Notes: generated by a model from the letters alone, not told the origin. A DNA stretch of 64,000 nt from Ottelia alismoides (GCA_037367405.1 JAZKJV010002609.1:590001-654000), one strand, 5' to 3'. Shown: positions 1-13,477, counted from the stretch's first letter. Numbers and translations: made by a program.

Positions 1-415
1 TAACGATCGTGCGGCACCAGGGAGGCTTACCGATCATTATCGATTTTTACCTGTATTGATCGAAGCCCGACTTTGCCGGTGTATGCTTGCATGTGCGCGC
101 ATCCGCCGTGGGGACTTGTGAAATTCTCGATTAGTCAGAATGGGCGCGCAAGTGCAAGCACGTGCAGCCGAGTGCCGTCACCTCGTCTTATTCTACAACG
201 TGCCCAAAGTGATCGGGCACCAAGTCACCGCCAGTGATCGGCGGTGGATCGAAGGCATGCAAGAGGTGGGATGCCACGTAGTGATGGGAACATTTTTGTC
301 AACCATGCCCCCAATGACCCATGCTTCTTGGCCCGCCCCCGCTGCCGCCAATGTTGAGGGACCCAATATTTCTGACGCTACAACTGACGCAAGTGATGGG
401 TGGTAACCGAATGCC
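1..415. other. Unassigned sequence left of the satellite
   Basis: The first 60 bases contain satellite-like words (CCGATCATTATCG), but the remainder does not follow the repeat that starts near 420. The short open frames here have no family resemblance. I see no gene, RNA or transposon end; it may be a diverged satellite variant or an older insertion. Confidence 0.4.
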
Positions 416-3400
416 CTGCCGTATGAGTTGTTCGGCGAAGGATCGTGCGGTACTGGCAGAGGCGCACCGATCATTACCGATCATTATCGGTACTGCCGGT
501 AAATATTGTGCGGTACTGGCAACGGCGCACCGATCATTACCGGTAATGATCGGGCGGCAATGGCAGAGACCCTTTTGTCCCAACTCATGGAACTTTGAGG
601 GCTGCAGTGCTGTATAGTAGGGGGTGAGGTGCTTCAGGTGCTCCGGGACAAAGATGTTTACACGTGGTTGTCAACCCCCTCAACCAGTGTGTAAATGACC
701 AAAGTAGCCTTCGAATACTCCGATAAGCACCTCAACTGTGAGTAATTTGCGTCCGTACCCACAGGTGGGAAAATTACAGTTACACCCCTACCATGGGCAC
801 CGTGGCATGGGGAGAGGGGAAAATCGTTCCAGTGGGCTTCGAATACGTGGATATCCACGTTAAACGTTGGGCGAATTGCATCCGTACCCACGGATGGGAA
901 AATTGCATCCGTACCCACCGATGGGAAAATTGCAATGACACCCCTACCGCCGCACGGTGGCACGGGCGAGAGGAAAGTTGACCCTATAGCCTTCGAATTT
1001 GTGGGATAATTTTTGCATCCGTACCCACGAATGGGAAAATTGCATCCTACCTACGGATGGGAAAATTGCAAAGACACCCCTGTTGGTAATGATCGTGCGG
1101 TACTGGTAGAGGCGCACCGATCATTATCGATCATTATCGGTACTACCGTTAATGATCGTACGGTACTGGCAGAGGCGCACCGATCATTACCGATCAATAC
1201 CGATCATTACCGATCATTATCGGTACCACCGGTAATGATGTGGGGTACTCGCAAAGGCGCACCGATCATTACCGATCATTACCGATCAATACTGATCACT
1301 ACCGATCATTATCGGTACTGCCGGTAATGATCGTGCGTTACTGGCAGTGGCGCACCGATCATTACCGATCATTATCGGTACTGCCGGTAAATATTGTGCG
1401 GTACTGGCAGCGGCGCACTGATCATTACCGGTAATGATCGGGCGGCAATGGCAGAGACCCTTTTGTCCCAACTCGTGGAACTTTGAGGGCTGCAGTGCTG
1501 TATAGTAGGGGGTGAGGTGCTTCAGGTGCTCTGGGACATATGTATACACGTGGTTGTCAGCCCCCTCAACCAGCGTGTAAATGACCAAAGTAGCCTTCGA
1601 ATACTCCGATAAGCACCTCAACTGTGGGTAATTTGCGTCCGTACCCACAGGTGGAAAAATTGCAGTTACACCCCTACCATGGGCACCGTGGCATGGGGAG
1701 AGGGGGAAATCGTTCTAGTGGGCTTCGAATACGTGGATATCCACGTTAAACGTTGGGCAAATTGCATCCGTACCCACAGATGGGAAAATTGCAATGACAC
1801 CCCTACCGCCGCACGGTGGCACGGGCGAGAGAAAGTTGATCCTGTAGCCTTTGAATTCGTGTGATAATTTTTGCATCCGTACCCACAGATGGGAAAATTA
1901 TATCCTACCCACGGATGGGAAAATTGCGAAGACACCCCTGTTGGTAATGATCGTGCGGTACTGGCAGAGGCGCACCGATCATTACCGATCATTATCGGTA
2001 CTACCAGTAATGATCGTGCGGTACTGGAGAGGCGCACCGATGATTACCGATCAATACCGATCACTACCAATCATTACCGATCATTATCGGTACTACCGAT
2101 AATGATCGTGCGGTACTAGCAGAGGCGCACCAATCTTTACCGATCACTACCGATCATTACCGATCATTATCGGTACTACCGGTATTGATCGTGCGGTACG
2201 GGCAGAGGCGCACCGACCACTACCGATCATTACCGATCAATACCGATCACTACCGATCATTACCGGTACTGCCGGTAATGATAGTGTGGTACTGGCAGCG
2301 GCGCACCGATCATTACCGGTAATGATCGGGCGGCAATGGCAGAGACCCTTTTGTCTCAACTCGTGGAACTTTGAGGGCTGCAGTGCTGTATAGTAGGGGG
2401 TGAGGTGCTTCAGGTGCTCCGGGACAGATGTTTACACGTGGTTGTCAGCCCCCTCAACCAGCGTGTAAATGACCAAAGTAGCCTTCGAATACTCCAATAA
2501 GCACCTCAACGGTGGGTAATTTGCGTCCGTACCCACAGGTGGGAAAATTGCAGTTACACCCCTGCCATGGGCACCGTGGCATGGGGAGAGGGGAAAATCG
2601 TTCTAGTGGGCTTTGAATACGTGGATATCCACGTTAAACGTTGGGCAAATTGCATCCGTACCCACGGATGGGAAAATTGCATCCGTACCCACAGATGGGA
2701 AAATTGCAATGACACCCCTACCGCCGTACGGTGGCACGGGCGAGAGGAAAGTTGACCCTGTAGCCTTCGAATTAGTGGGATAATTTTTGCATCCGTACCC
2801 ACGGATGGGAAAATTGCATCCTACCCACGGATGGGAAAATTGCAAAGACACCCCTGCTGGTAATGATCGTGCGGTACTGGTAGAGGCGCACCGATCATTA
2901 CCGATCATTATCGGTACTACCGGTAATGATCGTACGGTACTGGCAGAGGCGCACCGATCATTACCGATCAATACCGATCACTACCGATCATTACCGATCA
3001 TTATCGGTACCACCGGTAATGATCGTGCGGTACTCGTAGAGGCGCACCGATCATTACCGATCAATACTGGTCATTACCGATCATTATCGGTACTGCCGGT
3101 AATGATCGTATGGTACTGCCAGTGGCACACCTATCATTACCGATCATTATCGGTACTGTCGGTAAATATTGTGCGGTATTGGCAGCGGTGCACTGATCAT
3201 TACCGGTATTGATCGGGCGGCAATGGCGGAGACCCTTTTGTCCCAACTCGTGGAACTTTGAGGGCTGCAGTGCTGTATAGTAGGGGGTGAGGTGCTTCAG
3301 GTGCTCCGGGACAGATGTTTACACGTGGTTGTCAGCCCCCTCAACCAACGTGTAAATGACCAAAGTAGCCTTCAAATACTCCGATAAGCACCTCAACTGT

Positions 3401-4068
3401 TGGTAATTTGCGTCTGTACCCACAGGTGGGAAAATTGCAGTTACACCCCTGCCATGGGCACCGTGGCATGGGGAGAGGGGAAAATCGTTCTAGTGGGCTT
3501 CGAATAAGTGGATATCCACGTTAAACATTGGGCAAATTGCATCCGTACCCACGGATGAGAAAATAGCAATGACACCCTTACCGCCGCACGGTGGTACGGG
3601 CGAGAGGAAAGTTGACCCTGTAGCCTTCGAATTCGTGGGATAATTTTTGCATCCGTACCCACGGATGGGAAAATTGCATCCTACCCACAGATGGGAAAAT
3701 TGCAAAGACACCCCTGCTAGTAATGATCGTGCGGTACTGGCAGAGGCGCACCGATCATTACCGATCATTATCGGTACTACCGGTAATGATTGTGCGGTAC
3801 AGGAGAGGCGCACTGATGATTACCGATCAATACCGATCACTGCTGATCATTACGGATCATTATCGGTACTACCGGTAATGATCGTGCGGTACTGGCAGAG
3901 GTGCACCGATCATTACCGATCACTACCGATCATTACCGATCATTAACGGTACTACCGGTAATGATCGTGCGGTACTGGCAGAGGCACACCGATCACTACC
4001 GATCATTACCGATCAATACCGATCACTACCGATCATTATCGGTACTGCCGGTAATGATAGTGCGGTAC
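416..4068. repeat. Tandem satellite array, about 888-bp monomer
   Basis: The anchor word GCTGCAGTGCTG recurs at 601, 1489, 2377 and 3264, giving periods of 888, 888 and 887 bp, so about four monomers are present. Each monomer is itself built of shorter repeats. One is a roughly 27-bp unit with a small palindrome (ATCCGTACCCACGGAT followed by GGGAAAATT). Another is a GATC-rich block of ACCGATCATT words and GGTACTGCCGGTAATGATC words. Monomers differ by scattered substitutions and by the number of internal subunits. The many short open frames are shadows of these subrepeats. The array stops abruptly at the LTR end at 4069. Confidence 0.9.
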
Positions 4069-7000
4069 TGATATCGCTCCCGAACCCTAAGTTAATTCGG
4101 TCAAATTAATGTCCAAATTAATTAATATGATTCATTGCAGTCGGATACGAGAGGTTAATCAAAAACCACTTATCGATTAATGTGAAGTTAATTTTTAAGC
4201 GGCAATTTTTTTACTTGGGTTAAGTCCAAGGTCGATCTCAGGGAGGCATCTGTCTCCTTAGGTGAATTTAAGCAAGGATCCAAGTGTTGATTTTCGAGGA
4301 GTAATTTTTTTGTCTTTTTAATTTTTATGCAGACTTATGTAGACAATGTAGGCCAATTTAATGTTCAATTTAATTAATGTATCAAATGAAGTCCAAAAAT
4401 CATGAAAATTGGCCAGATGGTTATTTATGATGAAAATGACCTACACTAATTTTTTTGGATTTCTTCGACACTAAATGAATTTACTGTGAATTAAATAAAC
4501 AGACAGAGTGATTTTCAGTATTTAATTTTTAATAAATATCAAACCACAATTTTTTCAAGAACTAAAATTATCCTAGGTGGCTTTAATGATAAGGGACCTA
4601 GGAAAATTAACAGAACTTAATTTCACTGTGAAATGAATTAATTAAAATTAATTTAAGAAAGTCACTAAACTATTTATTTAGGCCTCGATATGCGTGCAAA
4701 TGCTATGAAATTTTTATGGTATGTTAAAAATGATGTCCTTAAGCTACTGTGAATTTTTGTTAATTTTTGAAGGCACAGAGAATTAATTAAAAATCAAAAG
4801 GCATCACTGGGCAAACTATGTCAACAATGCACCAATTAATTCATTAATAATTCAAATAAGCTTACAAAAATAAGACACGTGTACCAGTAGACAGAGGACA
4901 AAATTCTCAACAAAATGCAATTTTTAGAATCTCAAAATGATGAAAAATACACTCTAGGGATGCGTGCAAACACAGGGGTGTAAATGCAATACTGGAAATT
5001 AAAATTTCAATAAATAAATATGCTGACAGGGACTAAAATGCAATTACTGATAATATGGTGGACTCTTATGCAATTTCTCTATAGGACACGTGCTCCTCAT
5101 GTGGGGTCTGCTTCACAGGGACCTCTTTGTAATTTTGAAAAGCTTCAGGGCCTTCTGTGCAATTTACCCAAGCCGCACGTGCTCCTCACGTGGGCGACCT
5201 AGGCTCGGAGGGAGGCGGTGGCTCGGAGCGAGGCTCGGGCGCTCTGGAGCCTCGGAGTGCGGCTCGGTGTAGCCTCGGGTCGCCCGAGCCTAGGCTGGGA
5301 GGCCGAGGCTCGGACTCGTAGACGTGGCGGTCTGAAGGCCCTCGGATCAAGATGGATCCGAGGGTTGTCGATGCTGACGCGTGGCAACTAGAGGGCCCGT
5401 CAGATAGGAGGCGCGATTAACGGCTGAGGACGGGCGCGGTGAGGGGACACGTGGCCAAATGAGGGCCGTTCGATCGGTTGATCGAATGGCAGCTGCTGCT
5501 TCTTCCTCGACGGCCCTCTGCCTCCTGCGGAGGAGAAGGCGGGGCTCCGGCATGGCTGGCTCTGCTCCGCCTCGGTCGCTAGGCGGCGATGAAGCTCTTC
5601 GTCGGCTCCCAAGTAGCTCGGAAGATGCGGGAGCGTACGACGAAGCCTCCGGTGGCCTCAGGAGCTGTGCAGATGTGCTGAAGCTTGATGGCGACGAAAC
5701 TCGAAGGGAGCTCCGGTGAAGCTCCGGCCAGTGAAGAAATGAGGACCTGCATGAGTTAGAATAGATAGTCAAGGCGTGCAAGTGCTCGTGGAGAGGTATA
5801 GCATGAAAGGCGAGGTCTAAGGTGGAGTGTGGTGCGCTGGAGATGGCTCCGGCCAAATGGCGGAGCTGTTGGTCGGAGTTGTGTGTAGAGCGTCGTCGGG
5901 GTGTGCAGATGGGACAGCGAGGACGGGAGCTTCGACGCGAAGCTCGTCGAGGTGGATTGGAGAGGAGAAGGTGGCCGGTGACGGTGAATAAAGTTGGAGA
6001 AATCAACGGAAAAACTAAAGAGAAGATCAAAAGGTGGTGGAAGGGGTTACCTGGGGAATGGAGCTCAGATTTGAGATCCAGGTCTTCGCTCGAGGGATCG
6101 GTAGGGTACCGAGCTCATGCAGCTTCGCAGTGAAGGCTGCGACACGGCGGTGGCGGCCGTGGATCTCGCCGGAGTCGATTCCTTGTCTTCGCTCGAAGAC
6201 TCACTCAATTGTTGTCACCAACGGATTGGTCTGAGCTCGAGGCACCTCCCTGGAGTGGCGGATAGGGGTGACGTTGGCCGGAGGTGGTGTATTTATAAGG
6301 TGAAGTTGGTGGCAGGGTTGGCGACGGGGCGAGATTTGAGGTCGACGTGGGACGACTATGGTGGAGATGGTGGAGCGTGAGGGAGCTGGCGAGGGAGAGG
6401 GATGAGTGGCTGACGTCGTGGGGGTGTCAGTGGTGGGCGAGAATGGCTGACGTGCAGCCGAAAATGGAAAGGGGGCGCCCCTCCCGCAAGGTAAGGGACG
6501 TGGGGGAGAGGGGCGCCTGGAGGTAGGAGACGAGGTCTCCACCGTTGGATCTTGTGATCCAACGGTGGGGATCAAGGGGAATCTGGTCGGGTAGGATTTG
6601 ATCTGGAGCGCGGAGATGACGGGCCGTGATGGAGCCACGTGGCGAGATGAGGGCGAAGCGCACGCGAACGACCTGGATGAGGAGATAGGGTTGATCAGAG
6701 GGCCACGATTCGCTGGAAGAAGGGCGGCTGCGATGAGAGGATCGGGGATGCGATCAAGCAGCGTAGATGCTGCCACATGGCTGGCCCTGGTGAAGGCGCC
6801 CATGTGCGGTGCAGATCGAGGCAAGGGAAGATCTGACGGCCATGGATTTAAATGCGTGTGGAAAAGGCTGGACCGTTGGATCTGAAGCGAGATCCAACGG
6901 CTGAAGGCGCGGGCGGATGAGGCGATGGGAGGCGGGCCGCGTGGCGCAACCAGAGGGCGCCACGTGGCCTGCTGTGAGTGGCTGGAGTAAGAGGCATGGG

Positions 7001-7589
7001 TAGAGAGAAGAGGGAGCCGAATTTGGAAAAACTCAAAACATGAAAGTTGTAGATCTCGATGAGATCTACAAGTTTCATGTTGACCAAAGACGGAGATGAG
7101 GTCAAATATGATACATAAATACAAGGATACATAAATATACATATGTAGTATACAAAGTGACCCAAAAACCCAAGTTCCTCATACGAGCTCCAAATTCAAT
7201 GAAATTAGTCTCATTTTGAAGGTCTTTTAATATGTAGTATTCTAAGAGTGAGTAGACCTAATTCGGAATTTGTATGAGGGCTTTATGTGTATTTTAGTGT
7301 ACAAGGGTTCTCAGGTTACATTGGCTATTTTACAATGGTGATTTTTGGCATTCTTCCCTATATTATCAACTAAGGAGTACATATTATAGAGAAGAGGTTA
7401 TTTTAGGGATTGGGTATTTTACAAGGGATTTTGGCTTCTTATTTAAATGCAAGATGAGCTGCTAAAATGTATGATTTATGGCTGCATGCATGAGTGTTAT
7501 TTATGCAAGATAAAAGGAAATATGCCTCTATTTTCTCGGGAACAAGGCTCTATTTTTGACCTTTGAAGTGATGAATCACAGAGTCATCA
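4069..7589 (-). repeat. 3' LTR of the outer element (3.5 kb)
   Basis: On the minus strand it begins TGATGACTC directly after the polypurine tract and ends ATATCA, giving TG..CA termini with TGAT/ATCA inverted ends. The first 20 bases form TGATGA..TCATCA, the same layout as the inner LTRs. It has an AT-rich part (4070-5170), a GC-rich part (5200-7000) and a minus-strand TATA box at 6290-6297, matching the inner LTR layout at low sequence identity. The long open frames in the GC-rich part (for example 5347-6030 and 6201-7142, minus) are low-complexity and look non-coding. The 5' LTR partner lies outside the window, so the left boundary rests on terminal motifs alone. Confidence 0.75.
6290..6297 (-). 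promoter_or_regulatory. TATA box of the outer LTR
   Basis: On the minus strand this reads TATAAATA inside GC-rich surroundings. It sits in the middle of the LTR, where the inner LTRs also carry CATAAATA or TATAAATA. It probably sets the transcription start, and so the U3/R boundary. Confidence 0.55.
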
Positions 7590-7604
7590 ACCCCCTATAC
7601 TTAA
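7590..7604 (-). other. Polypurine tract of the outer element
   Basis: The minus strand reads AAGTATAGGGGGT immediately before LTR TGATGA. This is the plus-strand priming site and matches the tract of the inner elements (AAGTATAGGGGGG). Confidence 0.8.
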
Positions 7605-9398
7605 ACCTTGCTCGTCCCCGAGCAACTAAATGAAATGCAAGAGTGAAATGATTTTGGGTTCCAAACCAAGGTCATGAACAAAAGTTGAAAAATGGAGCCT
7701 GACTCGACCTTTGGATTAATTGTGTGGCGGAACCTTATTTGGACCTGGACTTAAGACCTAACAGACTTCAAGTTCCACAAGTCTTCTATTCAAGACGCCT
7801 CAATAGTCAGGTCAGAACAAATCCTCAAACGCAAATTTCTGATGACTATGATTCTTACTTGTACTGTGTAAGTGAGATGTAACTCTCCACATCAGAAATG
7901 ACTCGGAACCAGCCTCCTCTAACAAGGTAACTCAATAACCCGGTCCAGTAACTCTTTCCTCGAGGAGCGGGGTATTCCCTTCTAAGTTCAAGTGCGACCA
8001 ACTCAAGAGGAGGGGGTAGAGAAGAGAATGGACGATAGCCAGTGTAGCTACCTATCCCGGGATGCCTGACCAGTGTAGCCAAGTCATCCAGCTGCATTTC
8101 TTTACTAATATACAAGCTCCGACAGGTATTTTATTTTTTTTCCTTGAACCTGTCTGATTTTTTTGGAGTTTTTGCATTTTTTTTTTCGAAAAGAGCAGCA
8201 TGTACATCAGGAGTTTTTCCTCTTGAGCCAGTAGACTATCCCTCTTTTGAAGCATTATTGCAACCCACAGCATCCTGTCCTTAGATGTCAACACCACTAG
8301 ACTAGGTTGAGACGCACTTCCCTCCCTAGAGGAGGACGGATGTTTCCACCCGTGTGCTACTCCAAGCTAAAGGATTCTACCTCCTCACCACCTCATCAAT
8401 GAAGAGCTACGTGCATAGTGCTTGTCCAAGTTAGGTCATTATCTAAAAGAATCCTGCGTATGCACGAGATATTCTACTTAGACTAATCAAGATGACATGT
8501 GAACATAGACATGCGGACTCAAAGAATTAAGTCACTTGACCTGAGAAATCTTAACTCCAGTTCCTATAAGGTTCCTCTGAAATTAGGTGGATTAAGGTCA
8601 AATCAAGTCCATCCTCAATATCTACTCATAACTTGGTCCAGAACCCACTAGCTTTTCACTTTGCATATGCAAAGATATGCAGATGAGATGAGATGTCATG
8701 CTATGAAAATGCAAGAATCTTTCTATTATTATTTTTTTATGCAGAGATGATATGCAAGAGTAAATAAGAAGCCTATTTTTATATTTTCAAAATTTTTGTG
8801 TGTTTTTTTTTCGATTTTTACCCACCCATAATTATTGTAAAATATATACAAAAATACGCGAAAGTACGAGCTATGGGTAAAGTATATATGTAATATATAC
8901 ACGCCCCCCTATACTTAGCGTGTGCTATGTCCTCAGAGCACGAAGAGCGAGGAAAAAGACATAGCTCGTGCTAAGCGTAGGAAAGCCAAAAGGAACAGAA
9001 AGTATAGAAGTCCTCTCGCCCCCCTATACTTAGGCTCTGGCAGCCTAAGTGTAGCAGAAGATCAGAAATGGGGCGGACGAGGGAAAGATGAGATGTGAGT
9101 GAGTATCAGTACGGGCATCGGTCCCCACTATACTTAGGCTCAGGTCAGCCTAAGTATCGGTAGGAAATGAGTATGAGGACCAATGTGATCTGGAGAATGT
9201 ACAGTGAATCGACTCGGGTGACCCCTCCCCCCTATACTTAGGATCTGGTCATCCTAAGTATAGTCCAAGATAATGGTTCGATGATGTGGGGATGGGTTAC
9301 TAGAATCGTGGGGATAAAGGATAGGATATACAGGAAGAATGATATATATACAGATGAGTCGGTCTGAATCTTTTGAAGATGCTGTTGATGGCTGGAGT
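7605..9398 (-). other. 3' non-coding internal region of the outer element
   Basis: This lies between the integrase stop and the polypurine tract. I see no envelope-like or other reading frame. It holds the four G-run hairpins at 8903-9263 and a block at 7855-8115 resembling the 3' regions of the inner elements (conserved words read as LELRREYPAPRGKS in one frame). Small stem-loops around 8033-8090 carry the loop word CAGTGTA. The remainder is AT-rich. Confidence 0.7.
8903..9263 (-). repeat. Array of four G-run hairpins, outer element
   Basis: Four inverted repeats lie at 8903-8981, 9019-9054, 9123-9150 and 9227-9263. In sense (minus) orientation three of them read about CTATACTTAGGNN-loop-NNCCTAAGTATAG followed by a run of four to six G. 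The one at 8903 is longer, with a second inner stem. The last arm plus G-run copies the core of the polypurine tract. The third copy has a weakened G-run (GTGGGG). Confidence 0.8.
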
Positions 9399-10752
9399 TC
9401 ATTGCTGCAAGGTTTCATACGCGGCTTGAGATGTATCTGCTGTATCTGTCTCGCGCATGAATACAATCTCCTCCACATGGACTAACTGTTCATTGGATTC
9501 GACGAAGTGCTTCAACAGCTGCCCATTTGCTAGGAATGTCGGTGCGTCATCTGCGAGATCTGAGATCTCGACACATCCACTATCATGCACCGTTCGGACA
9601 ATGAATGGTCCCGTCCACTTAGACTTTAATTTGCCTTGGAAAGTCTTCAGCCTGGCATTGAACAACCATACCTTCTGTCCAGGAACAAAGGTCTTTCGTC
9701 TGATATATCTATCGTGCCAACGCTTCACCTTGTCCTTGTACACCACACTGTTGTCGTATGCTCGGTTTCTGACCTCCACAAGCTCATTCAGATCCATGTC
9801 TCTCTGTTTCTGACCCAGGTGTGTGTTCCAGTTGACCTTCTTTATTGCCCATTCTGATTTGTGCACTAACTCTGCGGGCAAATGGCACGGCTTTCCGAAT
9901 ACCATTCGGAATGGGGAGGTGCCTAACGGTGTCTTGTAAGCCGTCCTAGATGCCCAGAGGACTTGATCCAAGATCTGAGACCAGTCCTTCCTGTCCGGGC
10001 GGACAAGCTTTTGCAATATGGTTTTCACCTCCCTATTTGACACCTCAGCCATACCATTAGTTTGTGGGTGGTAAGGACTCACGACACGGTGTTCGATACC
10101 GTAGTCCTTCAGGAGTTTCTTCACCTCCCGATTCACAAAGTGGCTACCCCCATCTGATATCATCACCTTGGGGATCCCGAACCTAGAGATTATGTTCTCT
10201 CGGATGAATTTACAGACAGTCCTACTGTCTGCGGATCGGGTCGGGATAGCCTCCACCCATCTGGATAGGTAGTCTACCGCAAGAAGGATGTATTCGAATC
10301 TGTGGCTGACAGGGAATGGGCCCATGAAATCGATGCCCCAGGCGTCAAAGACATCACAAATGATGACCGGCTGCATTGGCATCTCATCCTTGGAACCAAC
10401 GGTTCCTCCCATTCTCTGGCAAACTGGGCACAACTTCACGAAGGCGGTGGCATCGCGAAACAGAGTCGGCCAGTAAAAGCACACTAAAGTACCTTCCATG
10501 CGGTCCTCTTCCCAGAGTGGTGTCCTCCTGCCTCTAAGCTATGGCATAAAGAAAGGACACTCTGGTATTCCTCCTGAGGAATACAACGTCTCCAGACACA
10601 ATCCGGTCCTTCAAAGAAAAGGATCGGATCCTCCCAATGGTAGTGTCTAGCATCCGACTTTAGTCGGTCGATTTGGCTCTTGGGCCAATCCTCGGGAACT
10701 TTCTTGGAGACAAGATAGTTCACGATATTGGCGTACCATGGGAGTGAGTCGA
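9399..10752 (-). pseudogene. Outer pol, 3' part: integrase (broken)
   Basis: This is the integrase portion of Pol, which inserts element cDNA into the host genome. Reading leftward from 10752: the linker SLPWYANIVNYL, then the zinc-binding HHCC region (CHSLEAGGHHSG and later CPVCQR), then the catalytic core. In the 366-residue downstream frame the core residues are D57 in GIDFMG, D116 in ISDGG and E152 in NGMAEVSNRE. A KWTGPF motif follows in the C-terminal domain; there is no chromodomain. The frame is broken at 10484-10486, where TAG replaces a Gln codon (the inner copy has VLQCG), and a one-base loss just downstream shifts the frame. The right edge is the insertion point of the 47-kb insert. 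Confidence 0.9.
10748..10752 (+). repeat. Target-site duplication GTCGA, left copy
   Basis: GTCGA precedes LTR TGATGA here, and GTCGA follows LTR TCATCA at 57761-57765. The outer pol frame needs only one copy, so the second is a five-base duplication made on integration. Confidence 0.9.
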
Positions 10753-12341
10753 TGATGAATCTCCATTGCATCACCTTTATTCTATCATTTTGGCCTCAAA
10801 AACCCTAGCAAATGCATGTAAATAACATCAATTTGTACATGATAGCATTCATTATTCCTGTGTATTAATTGTATATAAAATAAGGTTTTTAATGCCAAAA
10901 TTATAGAATAAAGAGAAGAAAAGAAAAAGGAATAAAATATTGCAAATATTTTATGACCCTAACCCCGAGACCAAGTCCAAGATGGAGTTGGTCGACAAGG
11001 AATAAAGTAGGGGGAGATAAGGGCCTGTATACAATAAATACTTCATTTATTAATTCATTTATTCATGCATTTTTGGCACCTATTTTGTACATAATTATTT
11101 ATTCATCAAATAAAGAAACTTTGTACATGAAAGTTGTAGATAATAATGTGAATAAAAATACAAAATTGAGTTTGTGTAAAAACAATACCCAGTGTACATT
11201 TTACATACAGAATAAAAAGCCAAAATCTCAACTTCACAGACCCATATCTTGCAAATAAAAACTCCAAATCACCCAAACTCACCTTTAATTGTATATAGAA
11301 TTTCATAAACTATTTTATAAAATTGGTTTCATAAATTTTGGAGTCCATATGCAGAAGTTAGGTTTTTGGCCTTTCTTGTATATACTACCTGATTAAAATA
11401 TTCATTATATTCACTAATCATTATTTTTATAAAGTACTATTTTTAGAATCTTGTAAATAATATATATAATTCATATACATATTAGCCTTAGAATAAAACT
11501 AAAAAGAAGATGTAAAATAAAATAAGTCTATATAGGCAAAATACCTATGAGAAGGATGTACATAAATAAAAAGAGAAAAGCATTCTTTAATTATTTCATT
11601 CTTTTATATTGTTCATAATAATTTATATATTATATATATATTATTAAAAATACCAAGCTAAAATAAAAACAAATAAAATCCATTAAATAAATACAATATA
11701 TATAATATATAGGTAAAGTACCTATAAGTATACTTACATATACATAGACCTATTTATTTTAAAATACAAATAAACTTATAAAAATCAAACAAAAATATCT
11801 TTATACTCACAAAAATAAATTATAAATTTATAAAATAAGTCAACAAAATAATAAAAGAAAATAAACAAATTAAAAATAAAATACATGAAAATACATGTAA
11901 ATACATACATATACACATTATTAAAATAAAACTATAATAAAACACCTCAAAAAATTCAATAAAAATCATAAACAAATACTAGATGAAATAATACACATTT
12001 TTTATTTTATAAGAAAAAATTAATAAAATCATTTAGGGCGTCAAATAAATCAATCTTCCATCAGGTCCTCTATTTTGGCGTTTAGCGGCTGAGGTGGACC
12101 AACCAGGTCCCTCCGCAAGTTGACTCCAGTCAACTTGACCTCTAGCCGCCCGATGTGATGCAGCCCGTCTCTTCGCCCATCTTCTCCCATTTTTCCCGGA
12201 CACACCATCCATCAATCGAGGATGCTTCCTTCACAAGAATTAATCCCTAATCATCCATGATGCCCGCCGATTCTTTGGATCAACCTAATACTCTCTAGAT
12301 CATGCAATAATTGCCGGTCAATAAGGCCACTCGCCAATGTT

Positions 12342-12349
12342 TATAAATA
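12342..12349 (+). promoter_or_regulatory. TATA box of the left LTR
   Basis: TATAAATA lies upstream of the GC-rich half of the LTR, at the position where the other inner LTRs carry CATAAATAA. Confidence 0.55.
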
Positions 12350-13477
12350 ACAAGCTCCGCCTCCTTCCTCAGATTTGGCCACTTTTTATCCAATCTCAAG
12401 CCTTAATTCTAGTCCTAGGACATTCCTCGTGACAGGGGGAGTGAGCTGGTGCCTCGAATTGGCCGGAGAGAGGAGGATTTTGTCGCGGCGGAGCTCCGGC
12501 GTCCGCCCTGCTCCCTGGAGGCCCCCAGGTATAAGAGATGCCCTTTTTAATGCGTTTTTAGTTAGCTTTTAATGTTAGCATTTCATTCCAGTAGTTAGAT
12601 TAGTTATTAGTTAATCACCCTAGCGTAAAATTCAAAAATCGAAGTTCGCCAGAGCTCCGCTCCGGCGACTTCTCCACTGTGGATCTCACTGTTTCCGCCC
12701 GCTATATGCATCCCACCTCGTTCCTCGTCGCCTTCTCCATCCAATGCCCGCATTTGTTCAACCCAAGACCCTAGGTCTTGGCGAATCGGGGCTCCTCCTC
12801 CGCCGTTCGCCGGAGCCCCTCCACCCACCTCATTCTTGCGTTGCAGCTTCAAAACCCCGGGTCGAGGAGCAAGCTCTCTCGCCCACGGTTCTTCCTGTGC
12901 AGGAACTTCGAAGAATCGAGCCCAAATTGGCTCGCATTGAACCAGGAAGAGGTTCCTGGGGGCCCCTTTCTTCTCCGACCCCGCTCCATCGACTCGGACC
13001 CCCAGGAGCCATGAGACCACCGTCAGACGACGCGGAAGACTCCCAGCTACGATCAGAGAGCTTCAGATGCGCGGGAGGTGTCCGTAGGAGCCCGAGCTAC
13101 CCGATCGAAGCTCGCCGGGGGCGAGCTTCTTCCCAGTTCTTCCAGGTGCCTTCTGCACCGTTGGATCGAGAGGGGCGGCCCAGATTGAACGCCGACCGTT
13201 CGATGAAGATGTACATCCACCGTCAGATCAGCCGGGAAGTTCTAATCCTGGCCCTTCATCGCCGAACCGATGTCCGCCGTCCGATGGCTGCTACGTGGAT
13301 AAGTGGCGCCTCCAGCGCCGCAGGATGAAAAGCTTTGTTTAGGGGTAAATTTCATACCAAGCCCCTTACTTTTTGTATTTAGTATTTAATCCCAAAAATA
13401 AAAGTTTTAGTTGTAAATAAGTCGTAAAAATTGCAAGCGACCCCCTGATGTTTACATATTTACACTTTAGTCCCTCC

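Larger units (their letters stand above)
4069..10752 (-). mobile_element. Outer Athila-type element, 3' half (LTR, 3' region, end of pol)
   Basis: Read on the minus strand this is the last part of a Ty3/gypsy element: integrase, a non-coding 3' region, a polypurine tract and the 3' LTR. The 5' half lies at 57761-64000, because a 47-kb insertion separates the two. The join is exact: the pol frame ending in VID at 57761 continues as SLPWYANIVNYL at 10747. The element appears to have inserted into the satellite; the five bases before its left end (GGTAC, 4064-4068) are the candidate target-site duplication. Multiple stops show it is dead. Confidence 0.85.

Noticed and set aside
140..4068. Numerous 60-140 codon open frames on both strands
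   Set aside because: They recur with the satellite period and spell its subrepeats; no conserved domain or codon-like pattern.
5347..7142. Minus-strand frames of 227 and 313 codons in the outer LTR
   Set aside because: Ser/Pro/Arg-rich low complexity in a GC-rich LTR segment, overlapped by frames in other phases; no family resemblance.
7605..9398. Envelope-like third gene after integrase, as in some Athila elements
   Set aside because: No open frame above about 90 codons and no signal peptide or membrane segment in any of the three 3' regions.
12744..13328. 194-codon plus-strand frame in the left LTR
   Set aside because: Same GC-rich LTR segment as the 225-codon frames; sequence is not conserved as protein between LTRs.
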